NCBI GenBank assembly: GCA_041391665.1
Contig: JAWKNO010000001.1
Span: forward strand, 558,001-622,000
Source of the DNA: Bacteroidia bacterium
GTDB lineage: Bacteria > Bacteroidota > Bacteroidia > J057
Length of the DNA: 64,000 nt
Direction: 5' to 3'
The position numbers were made by a program, and so were the translations under genes. The notes beneath the pieces are model-generated. The model worked only from the letters and a program-made list of their open reading frames with translations. It searched no databases and was not told the DNA's origin. Of the stretch, positions 1 to 6,685 are shown in pieces (position 1 is the stretch's first letter; every line of letters begins with the position of its first letter).

Positions 1-404
1 ACGATTTCTAATAATTCCTCTATATCTTTTTCTGTTTTTCTGGCAAATAATAAATCAGCCATACCCATTTCAAGGATTAACCGCAATTCAAAAATATCGC
101 GGAGCGTGTCCTCGCCTAATAAATTAGACTCAAGTACTTTCCCAAAATTATGTATAATGTCAGGCTGCGTAAGGACCATACCCTTATGCTTTTTTGATTC
201 GATCATCCCGATTGTCCTGAGCCTTAATATAGCTTCCCTGATAACCGTTCGACTCACTCCCAATGCCTCCGCCAACTCTAATTCTTTGGGTATGGAATCC
301 CCTATTTTCAGGCTGTTCTCCTTTATATATTGCCTTAAACGGATTTCGACTTTATCGACTAGAGACAGGTTTGAAAGAGGTTCTAAGTTTGTCAATTTCG
401 CCAT
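1..404 (-). CDS. GntR family (FadR-type) transcriptional regulator, C-terminus beyond window
   Basis: The minus strand is open from an ATG at 402-404 to the window edge, giving the first ~134 residues. The N-terminal ~75 residues form a GntR winged helix: a helix with RLRQYI, then PKELELAEALGVSRTVIREA and a wing ending in GMVLTQP. This is followed by the start of an FCD-type effector domain (LRDIFELRLILE), so the FadR subgroup is likely. It is divergent from the sialidase-transporter operon, which suggests a sugar-acid-responsive repressor of that operon (inference). No upstream in-frame ATG exists. Effector residues lie outside the window. Confidence 0.88.
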   Translation of the reverse strand, partial: MAKLTNLEPLSNLSLVDKVEIRLRQYIKENSLKIGDSIPKELELAEALGVSRTVIREAILRLRTIGMIESKKHKGMVLTQPDIIHNFGKVLESNLLGEDTLRDIFELRLILEMGMADLLFARKTEKDIEELLEI

Positions 405-459
405 TAATAGATGTTTGATGCAAAGCTAGCAAAAATCGAATAAATCAGATGCTATTTAG

Positions 460-483
460 TATATTTGTATTATGTATTACATA
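460..483 (+). promoter_or_regulatory. Candidate GntR operator overlapping a -7 box
   Basis: TATATTTG at 460-467 fits the Bacteroidota -7 consensus TAnnTTTG. It is followed at 471-483 by the perfect 13-bp palindrome TATGTATTACATA, whose GTA-N-TAC core matches the operator core known for FadR-type GntR regulators. The palindrome would cover the transcription start of the sialidase operon and lies 66 bp from the divergent regulator start. No -33 TTTG is visible at the expected distance, so the promoter part is weaker than the operator part. Confidence 0.5.
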
Positions 484-581
484 TATAAAAATCGCGCCAT
501 GTTTGGAAAACTTCTCTGTACCGGGAACAGGAAGGTTGTCCCATGGTATATTCAGAACCATAAGCTAATATTTTCACCCCA

Positions 582-1724
582 ATGATTATGAAAAAGCATA
601 CCGCATGGATCCTGATGATTGTTTTTGCTTGTTTTGTACATGCACAAGCGCAAATACATCCAATCGCCGAAGGCGTAAAAGTTTATCAGAATCTGTTTTA
701 CAAGTCTATGAATGATTCGGTAGCCTGTTACCGCATTCCGTCAATCGTAACTGCTCCCAACGGGGATTTGGTCGTCGCAATTGACGAACGCGTGCCTTCG
801 TGTGGCGATCTGAAATGGAGCAAAGACATCAATATCATTGTGAGGCGAAGCTCCGATAATGGCAAAACCTGGTCAGACGTAGAAACCGTAGTTAATTTCC
901 CTTTTGGGAAATCGGCTTCCGATCCTTCCATGATCGTTGACAAAATCACTCGGGAAATCTTCCTTTTCTACAATTATATGGATCTGGATGCCGAAAAGGA
1001 CATTTATTATTTACACGTAGTGAAGAGTCTGGACAATGGAAAAACCTGGAGTAAACCTCAAGACATTACTTCTCAAATTACTAAACCTGAATGGCATACA
1101 GATTTTAAATTCATCACATCTGGCCGTGGTATTCAAACGAAAAGTGGCCGGCTGTTGCATTGTATGGTGAATCTGACCAACGGCATGCATATATTTGGTA
1201 GTGATGACCACGGCAAAACCTGGTTTTTTATTGACACACCAATTATACCTGCCGATGAATCCAAAATCATTGAGCTCGCCGACGGAACCTGGATGGTCAA
1301 TGCCCGGGTAAATGATAAAAAAGGGGTGAGATATGTGCATACTTCTTCCGATGATGGAAAAACCTGGGCGACCCGGGCGGAATCTCAATTAATGGATCCG
1401 GGCTGCAATGCAAGTATTATTCGCTACACGGCGGTAGCCGATGGATATGAAAAAAACCGCCTGTTGTTTTCTAATGCCAAGTCCGAAAATGGCCGCACAA
1501 ACATGACGGTTCGCATCAGTTATGATGAGGGGAAAACCTGGAGCGAAGGGAAAACCATCTATTCCGGCAGCGCGGCCTATTCATCGCTAACGGTATTAAA
1601 AAATGGAGATATTGGCTTATTCTTCGAAAAAGATGAATATTCTGAAAACGTTTTTACAAGCTTTTCTTTAAAATGGCTTACTGATAAAAAGGACAGATAC
1701 AAAAGACCAAAGCCGGAAAAATGA
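582..1724 (+). CDS. Exo-alpha-sialidase (GH33 family), secreted
   Basis: Cleaves terminal sialic acids from glycoconjugates in the periplasm or outside. Residues 1-24 are a Sec signal peptide (...HAQAQ). YRIP at 50-53 is the sialidase RIP motif carrying the first Arg of the substrate-binding triad. Five Asp boxes (SxDxGKTW) occur near 90-97, 149-156, 207-214, 255-262 and 313-320. Plausible catalytic residues are Glu231 and Tyr333. At 380 aa it is a lone catalytic propeller without an added lectin domain. It starts at ATG 582 (alternative ATG 588) and its stop overlaps the next gene by 4 bp (ATGA), so the two are translationally coupled. The organism probably releases host or environmental sialic acid and imports it with the next gene product. 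Confidence 0.9.
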   Translation: MIMKKHTAWILMIVFACFVHAQAQIHPIAEGVKVYQNLFYKSMNDSVACYRIPSIVTAPNGDLVVAIDERVPSCGDLKWSKDINIIVRRSSDNGKTWSDVETVVNFPFGKSASDPSMIVDKITREIFLFYNYMDLDAEKDIYYLHVVKSLDNGKTWSKPQDITSQITKPEWHTDFKFITSGRGIQTKSGRLLHCMVNLTNGMHIFGSDDHGKTWFFIDTPIIPADESKIIELADGTWMVNARVNDKKGVRYVHTSSDDGKTWATRAESQLMDPGCNASIIRYTAVADGYEKNRLLFSNAKSENGRTNMTVRISYDEGKTWSEGKTIYSGSAAYSSLTVLKNGDIGLFFEKDEYSENVFTSFSLKWLTDKKDRYKRPKPEK

Positions 1725-4330
1725 AAATGGCAAAGATTTCATTATTGTTCGCCCTCGCACTTTTACTTGCTGTGCGTTCTTTGGGGCAGGAGGTTGAGAA
1801 ACTCACTATGGTAGATTTGCCCGATCTCCCGGCAGCACAGGAAGGCATGGAGTCCCTGGGCTATGCAGGGATGCTGGGTGGCGCACATAATGATGTAATT
1901 ATTGCCGCCGGAGGCGCGAATTTTCCCAATGGCTTACCCTGGGAAGGTGGTGGAAAAGTCTGGAGCGAAGCCATTTATATCCTGGAAGGAAACCAGTGGC
2001 GGCGATCTTCCACCACATTGCCTATGCCTCTGGCCTACTCAGCTTCAGTAGCTACAAAGGATGGTATTGTATGTATAGGGGGTGAAAATCAGAAGATTAC
2101 CAGTGCCAAAGTTTTGCTTTTATCATATAATCCCTCGGCAAAAGAGGTTGAAATCGCCGTGTACCCTGATCTTCCGGAACCCTTGGCCTACACTTCAGCT
2201 GTAGTGGCAGATGATTTTGTATATGTAGTCGGGGGGAAAAATGCTCAAAAAAGCACGCAGTCGTTCTACCGGTTAAACCTGACAGAAAAACGGGTGTGGG
2301 AAAAATTACCAGATTTTCCCGGTTCTCCCAGAGCGGTTCACTGCCTCGCGGTGCAGGAAACGTCAACGAATAAAAAGCTGTTTGTCATCGGAGGAAGAGA
2401 TCAGGTAGCCGGGAAAAAATCACAGCCACTTACCCACTATTTGTCTTACGACCTGAAAGCGCAGGTTTGGCATGACGAAGGGGAGTTGTTAATTGACGGA
2501 AAACCCAGAGTCCTGATGGGCGCTTTCGCAGAATCAATGGGCTCTATGCACCTCATGGTTTACGGTGGCTCAGATGAGGTATTGTTTGATGAACTGGAAA
2601 ACATTGCCATTCAATTGGAGCATGAAACTGGCGATACCATTAGAAAAGAATTAGAGAGCAGAAGAAATGCTATTCTCAACCATCACCCCGGTTTCTCCAA
2701 AGATATTCTGGCCTATAATACGATTACCGGTAAATGGTTTGTTTATGATACCCACCCGACCCCCATACCGGTTACTGCGCTCGCTTTTAAGGATAAGGAG
2801 CGTTTTGTCATTGTTTCAGGGGAAATTTCTCCCGGAATCCGCACACCGAAGGTCCGGCAATTTTCAATTGCCAATGCCGTACATCCCTTTGGTATCCTCA
2901 ATTATAGCGTCCTGGCACTTTACCTGTTGATCTCCGTATCGATCGGTGTCTATTTTTCCCGAAAACAAAATTCTACTGAAGACTATTTTACCGGTGGCGG
3001 CAGGATCCCCTGGTGGGCCTCAGGGTTAAGTGTTTTTGGTACTTTATTGAGCGCCATTACCTTTATGGCCATACCAGCCAAGGCTTTTGTTACAGATTGG
3101 TCGTACTTTATGCTCAATATGGTGGCTATCCTGATCACCCCGGTCATCGCTTTTCTCTTTATCCCATTTTTCAATCAACTGAAAATCAAAACTGCCTATG
3201 AATATTTAGAGGATCGGTTCAACTATCTGGCCCGTGCCTTTGGCAGTCTTTCATTTATTCTTTTTCAGTTGGGGCGAATAGGGATTGTCTTACTGCTGCC
3301 GTCTTTGGCTATTTCTATTGTAACAGGTATTCCCGTAGCGATCAGCATTCTGCTTATGGGGGTTCTCTGTATCATCTACACGACTTTTGGCGGGATAGAA
3401 GCGGTTGTATGGACAGATGTCATGCAGGTTGTGGTTCTTTTGGGTGGAAGTATTTTGGCTTTTGGCTGGATTGTCGCGCATGCCCAATCGTCTTTTGGCG
3501 ATATGATCACTTATGCTGTCGCGCATGACAAGTTTAACATAACCAATATGGAGTTTGATTTTACAGAGTCAACCTTTTGGGTCGTATGCATTGGAGGGTT
3601 GGCCTCCGCAATGGTAACGCAGGGCACAGATCAAACCATTGTACAGCGTTATCTGACCAGCACAAATATCAAGGACTCACAAAAGACATTGTACACAAAC
3701 GCCGTGCTTACGCTGCCCGCAACTATCCTGTTTTTTAGTCTGGGAACCCTGCTGTTTATTTTTTATACCGAAATACCCGGAGCACTTTCCCCCGCCATCT
3801 CCAACAACGACTCGATTTTCCCCTGGTATATTGTCAGAGAGCTTCCGGTTGGCGTTTCTGGTCTTTTGGTGGCAGGTATCTTCTCCGCAGCCATGTCCAG
3901 CATTAGCAGCAGTCTGAATTCTGTTGCGACCGCCTATTGCAATGATTTTCATTTGCATATAAAGCCAGATGTCTCTGATGCCCGCCTGTTGCGGATAGCG
4001 AGGATCGCAACCATCGTAACCGGGGTATTGGGGGTATTGCTGGCACTTTGGATGGCGAGTTCGACAATAAAGTCGTTGTGGGACCAGTTTTACCGCTATT
4101 TAGGTCTTTTTACCGGCGGCCTTGGGGGGATGTTTTTATTGGGAATGCTTACGAAAAAAGCCAATGCTACAGGCACTTTAATGGGGCTCGTAGCCAGTGC
4201 TTTGCTCATATGGTATATCAGCGTTTATACCGAGATCAACTTTTTGATGTACGCCTTTTTTGGGGTAGTGTCGTGTTTTGGTTTCGGCTACGTATTCAGT
4301 CTGATTTTTAAGGATAAAGAAGAACGATAA
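1721..4330 (+). CDS. Kelch-type sialate mutarotase fused to sodium:solute symporter
   Basis: An 869-aa two-part protein. Residues 1-22 are a signal peptide. Residues ~25-385 form a kelch beta-propeller with repeated GG blades (e.g. IIAAGG, VCIGGE, VYVVGGK, FVIGGR, MVYGG), like the cyclically permuted NanM/YjhT mutarotase family that speeds anomer interconversion of N-acetylneuraminate. Residues ~390-865 are a sodium:solute symporter with ~13 membrane helices and SSS hallmarks (YFTGGGRIPWW, FGGIEAVVWTD, GTDQTIVQRYL, AGIFSAAMSSISSSLNS). The propeller would sit in the periplasm over the channel mouth, feeding the transporter with the right anomer (inference). Start ATG 1721 overlaps the sialidase stop; ATG 1727 is an alternative. 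Substrate is inferred from the sialidase neighbour. Confidence 0.85.
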   Translation: MKMAKISLLFALALLLAVRSLGQEVEKLTMVDLPDLPAAQEGMESLGYAGMLGGAHNDVIIAAGGANFPNGLPWEGGGKVWSEAIYILEGNQWRRSSTTLPMPLAYSASVATKDGIVCIGGENQKITSAKVLLLSYNPSAKEVEIAVYPDLPEPLAYTSAVVADDFVYVVGGKNAQKSTQSFYRLNLTEKRVWEKLPDFPGSPRAVHCLAVQETSTNKKLFVIGGRDQVAGKKSQPLTHYLSYDLKAQVWHDEGELLIDGKPRVLMGAFAESMGSMHLMVYGGSDEVLFDELENIAIQLEHETGDTIRKELESRRNAILNHHPGFSKDILAYNTITGKWFVYDTHPTPIPVTALAFKDKERFVIVSGEISPGIRTPKVRQFSIANAVHPFGILNYSVLALYLLISVSIGVYFSRKQNSTEDYFTGGGRIPWWASGLSVFGTLLSAITFMAIPAKAFVTDWSYFMLNMVAILITPVIAFLFIPFFNQLKIKTAYEYLEDRFNYLARAFGSLSFILFQLGRIGIVLLLPSLAISIVTGIPVAISILLMGVLCIIYTTFGGIEAVVWTDVMQVVVLLGGSILAFGWIVAHAQSSFGDMITYAVAHDKFNITNMEFDFTESTFWVVCIGGLASAMVTQGTDQTIVQRYLTSTNIKDSQKTLYTNAVLTLPATILFFSLGTLLFIFYTEIPGALSPAISNNDSIFPWYIVRELPVGVSGLLVAGIFSAAMSSISSSLNSVATAYCNDFHLHIKPDVSDARLLRIARIATIVTGVLGVLLALWMASSTIKSLWDQFYRYLGLFTGGLGGMFLLGMLTKKANATGTLMGLVASALLIWYISVYTEINFLMYAFFGVVSCFGFGYVFSLIFKDKEER

Positions 4331-4350
4331 CCTACTTCATCCCCCATGTT

Positions 4351-4968
4351 TTAGTTCGCAGCGCCTCCCAGATCGTCTCTGATCAGATACACTGTAAGCA
4401 GAGGATGTTTGATGCTCACTTTGGTTTGAACGCCGTTTTCGTAGTAGTAAATCATTTTTCGATCGTTGCGGGGATCTGTCACCTGATATGCTCCAGCGCC
4501 CAGCGCATTTACCGGCATAAATACTCCTGAGGATTCGGAGAATGCATTCTGAATGCCTTTGGGTTCGTCAAAATACAACCTGCTGCCGCTATAGAATATG
4601 GGGGATTTTAAGGTCGTTTTTTCCCCACCATCAATCTGAATCGTATAGTGATCGCCTGCCCATTCAATGATAGAAGAAGAGTTTTGTTCACCGTTTACCA
4701 CCACCTGACTTCGGGCACTGATAAACTGGCCGGCATGGTAGTGGATTTTATTTTCCACCTCCATTTTGACCCGTTTGACCAAAAGATTTACCTCCAGCAG
4801 ACTCTTGGTCTGGTAATAGACATCTTCGCCTTTTGTCTGCCGGTAATAATTCATCGAGCCGATTTTACTTCCTAAGGCCTTCATGTAATAGGATTGTTCT
4901 GTACTTTGGCTAAATAGCCAGCTAACTGACAATAGCCCTATGATGAGATAGCTAACTAAGGTTTTCAT
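4351..4968 (-). CDS. Exported DUF6134-like protein
   Basis: A 205-aa protein of unknown function. The ATG at 4968 gives a clean signal peptide (MKTLVSYL...WLFSQ). An open frame continues upstream to 5253, but that extension has no signal-like start and runs into the divergent gene, so it was trimmed. The body begins with a YMKALGSKIGSM segment and is rich in beta strands with many aromatic residues (YYRQ, YYQTKS, MIYYYENG), as in the DUF6134 family of exported Bacteroidota proteins. It converges on the symporter gene with 20 bp between stops, and is divergent from the flavoprotein. No catalytic motif is apparent. Confidence 0.75.
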   Translation of the reverse strand: MKTLVSYLIIGLLSVSWLFSQSTEQSYYMKALGSKIGSMNYYRQTKGEDVYYQTKSLLEVNLLVKRVKMEVENKIHYHAGQFISARSQVVVNGEQNSSSIIEWAGDHYTIQIDGGEKTTLKSPIFYSGSRLYFDEPKGIQNAFSESSGVFMPVNALGAGAYQVTDPRNDRKMIYYYENGVQTKVSIKHPLLTVYLIRDDLGGAAN

Positions 4969-5118
4969 AGGAATAGATTTGGGGTAAATAATCTGAAAAC
5001 ATCTTGCAAACAAGTCATTATTGGTTTCAATGTGAATGACTTTTGTTTCCCCCGAAATGGAAACTACAGGTTGGGGGAATGTACGGGAGAATCCGCTACA
5101 GGTTAAGATTATTTTGCA

Positions 5119-5126
5119 TACTTTTG
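5119..5126 (+). promoter_or_regulatory. Possible -7 promoter box for the flavoprotein gene
   Basis: TACTTTTG matches the Bacteroidota TAnnTTTG -7 box 68 bp before the ATG at 5195. No convincing -33 TTTG lies 18-20 bp upstream, so this is only a candidate. The rest of the 226-bp divergent region (4969-5194) shows no other recognisable signal. Confidence 0.3.
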
Positions 5127-5194
5127 AAATGCTATAACATAGCCAAAACCGGTTGCCGCTAATCCTGCTGGCTGTCGGTGAAAAATAATTCTGT

Positions 5195-6412
5195 ATGAAA
5201 ATCGCAGTTATAGGCGGCGGAGCAGCCGGCTTTTTTTCAGCCATTTCAGCCAAAGAAAATCATCCCCATGCGCATGTAGTGATTTTTGAAAAATCGCAAA
5301 AACTCCTCTCCAAAGTCAAAATATCAGGTGGCGGTAGATGTAACGTTACCAATGGCTGCACCGATGTCGCCGAACTCTGCAAAGCCTATCCACGCGGTGG
5401 CAGCAAACTCAAAAAAGCCTTCCATATTTTCAACACAAGCCATACGATGGAGTGGTTTGAGTCTCGGGGTGTGCCGCTGACCATACAGGAAGACAATTGT
5501 GTATTCCCCGTCTCCCAGGACTCCCAAAGTATCATTGATTGTTTTATGAATGAGGCAAAACGGCTGAATATTGAGATAAGAACTGGTGCCGGAATACAGG
5601 CCCTCCGGCAGGAAGGGCAAAAACTGGTGCTGGATTTTATTTCGCCCGGTATGACTTCCGAGGTTTTTGATAAAGTCATTGTTGCCACCGGCGGTTCTCC
5701 CAAAAGGCAGGGACTGGAATGGCTGGAAAACATGGGCCACCGGATCGAATCACCCGTCCCTTCTCTGTTTACCTTCAATATGCCCGAAGAACCCGTCACC
5801 CGGCTGATGGGCATTGTAGTAGAGCAAACGCTTGTAAGCATTCAGGGCACAAAACTAAAGTCCGACGGACCGTTGCTGATTACACACTGGGGCATGAGCG
5901 GCCCGGCGATATTAAAACTGTCGGCTTTTGGGGCGAGGGTGCTTGAGGAAAAAAACTACGAATTCAAGGTTCAGGTCAACTGGGTGAATGAAAAAAACAA
6001 TGATTATGTGCAGGAAAAGCTGGTAAATATTATGCAGGAACATCCGAAAAAAAATCTGGCCAATTTCCGGGCTTATGCATTGCCGGAGAGACTGTGGTTG
6101 TATCTGTTGGAGAAAAGCAGCCTCTCTTTTGAACATAAGTGGGGCGAACTGGGCCAAAAGTCCCTCAACAAGCTGATCACTGTTCTTACCAATGATATCT
6201 ATTCGGTAAAGGGAAAAACCACTTTCAAAGAAGAATTTGTAACCTGCGGAGGCGTGAGCCTGCAAGACGTGGATCTCAATACGATGCAGAGCAAAGTCTG
6301 CAAAAACCTTTATTTTTCGGGCGAGGTACTGGACATTGACGCCATCACCGGCGGGTACAATTTTCAGGCAGCCTGGACTACGGGTTTTATTGCGGGAAAA
6401 TTGCAGGATTGA
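5195..6412 (+). CDS. HI0933/YhiN-type FAD-dependent oxidoreductase
   Basis: A 405-aa cytosolic flavoprotein of the HI0933-like (BaiN/YhiN) family. GGGAAG at 7-12 is the dinucleotide-binding motif for the FAD ADP part. KISGGGRCNVTNG at 42-54 is the family signature. ATGGSPKRQG in the middle is the second FAD contact, and the C-terminal FSGEVLDIDAITGGYNFQ block closes the FAD site. Members have been linked to diverse reductions or tRNA/bile-acid related oxidation, but the physiological substrate is usually unknown and cannot be inferred here. It is a single gene with its own upstream region, divergent from the DUF6134 gene. Confidence 0.9.
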   Translation: MKIAVIGGGAAGFFSAISAKENHPHAHVVIFEKSQKLLSKVKISGGGRCNVTNGCTDVAELCKAYPRGGSKLKKAFHIFNTSHTMEWFESRGVPLTIQEDNCVFPVSQDSQSIIDCFMNEAKRLNIEIRTGAGIQALRQEGQKLVLDFISPGMTSEVFDKVIVATGGSPKRQGLEWLENMGHRIESPVPSLFTFNMPEEPVTRLMGIVVEQTLVSIQGTKLKSDGPLLITHWGMSGPAILKLSAFGARVLEEKNYEFKVQVNWVNEKNNDYVQEKLVNIMQEHPKKNLANFRAYALPERLWLYLLEKSSLSFEHKWGELGQKSLNKLITVLTNDIYSVKGKTTFKEEFVTCGGVSLQDVDLNTMQSKVCKNLYFSGEVLDIDAITGGYNFQAAWTTGFIAGKLQD

Positions 6413-6587
6413 GCGTATTGGAAAAAATAGGGCAGAGAACTTTCGCTCTCCACCCTGCTGTCAAAAATGACGTTACCAAATTTTAACTAAACCCGTCGCT
6501 ACTTTTATAGCCTGTTTCTGTCCCGGAAAACTAATGAGATATCAGACTGTCCATGTAAAATTGGACAATATGCTCATCCCCCAACAG

Positions 6588-6646
6588 CGTAAAAATACCT
6601 GATGTTGTAAAACAGGTGTTTTTACGGGGTGAGCAGGTACTTTTAC
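6588..6646 (+). promoter_or_regulatory. Three copies of a 13-bp CAGGT-N2-TTTTAC element, candidate activator sites
   Basis: The element occurs inverted at 6589-6601 (read on the minus strand as CAGGTATTTTTAC) and twice in direct orientation at 6613-6625 (CAGGTGTTTTTAC) and 6634-6646 (CAGGTACTTTTAC). The two direct copies are 21 bp apart, two helical turns, and the last one abuts the -33 element of the next promoter. This is the layout of AraC-family activator sites. The next gene encodes an AraC output domain, so autoregulation is a natural guess. Copies one and two also form an inverted repeat, and 6632-6651 is a short hairpin, so an RNA role is the alternative. Further upstream 6548-6567 is a third small inverted repeat (TGTCCA/TGGACA). 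Confidence 0.5.
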
Positions 6647-6651
6647 CTGCT

Positions 6652-6681
6652 TTTGCGATAATGAAAAATCCACTACCTTGC
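6652..6681 (+). promoter_or_regulatory. Bacteroidota-type promoter of the hybrid kinase gene
   Basis: TTTG at 6652-6655 (-33) and TACCTTGC at 6674-6681 (-7, one mismatch to TAnnTTTG) are separated by 18 bp, close to the usual 19. The -7 box ends only 4 bp before the ATG at 6686, so transcription would start at or near the start codon, giving a very short or leaderless mRNA. Confidence 0.55.
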
Positions 6682-6685
6682 CTTT

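Noticed and set aside
106..429. 107-residue plus-strand frame at the window start
   Set aside because: It is antisense to the GntR regulator, whose minus-strand frame has clear winged-helix motifs.
4969..5253. N-terminal extension of the DUF6134-like protein
   Set aside because: It overlaps the divergent flavoprotein gene and would hide the signal peptide that begins at 4968.
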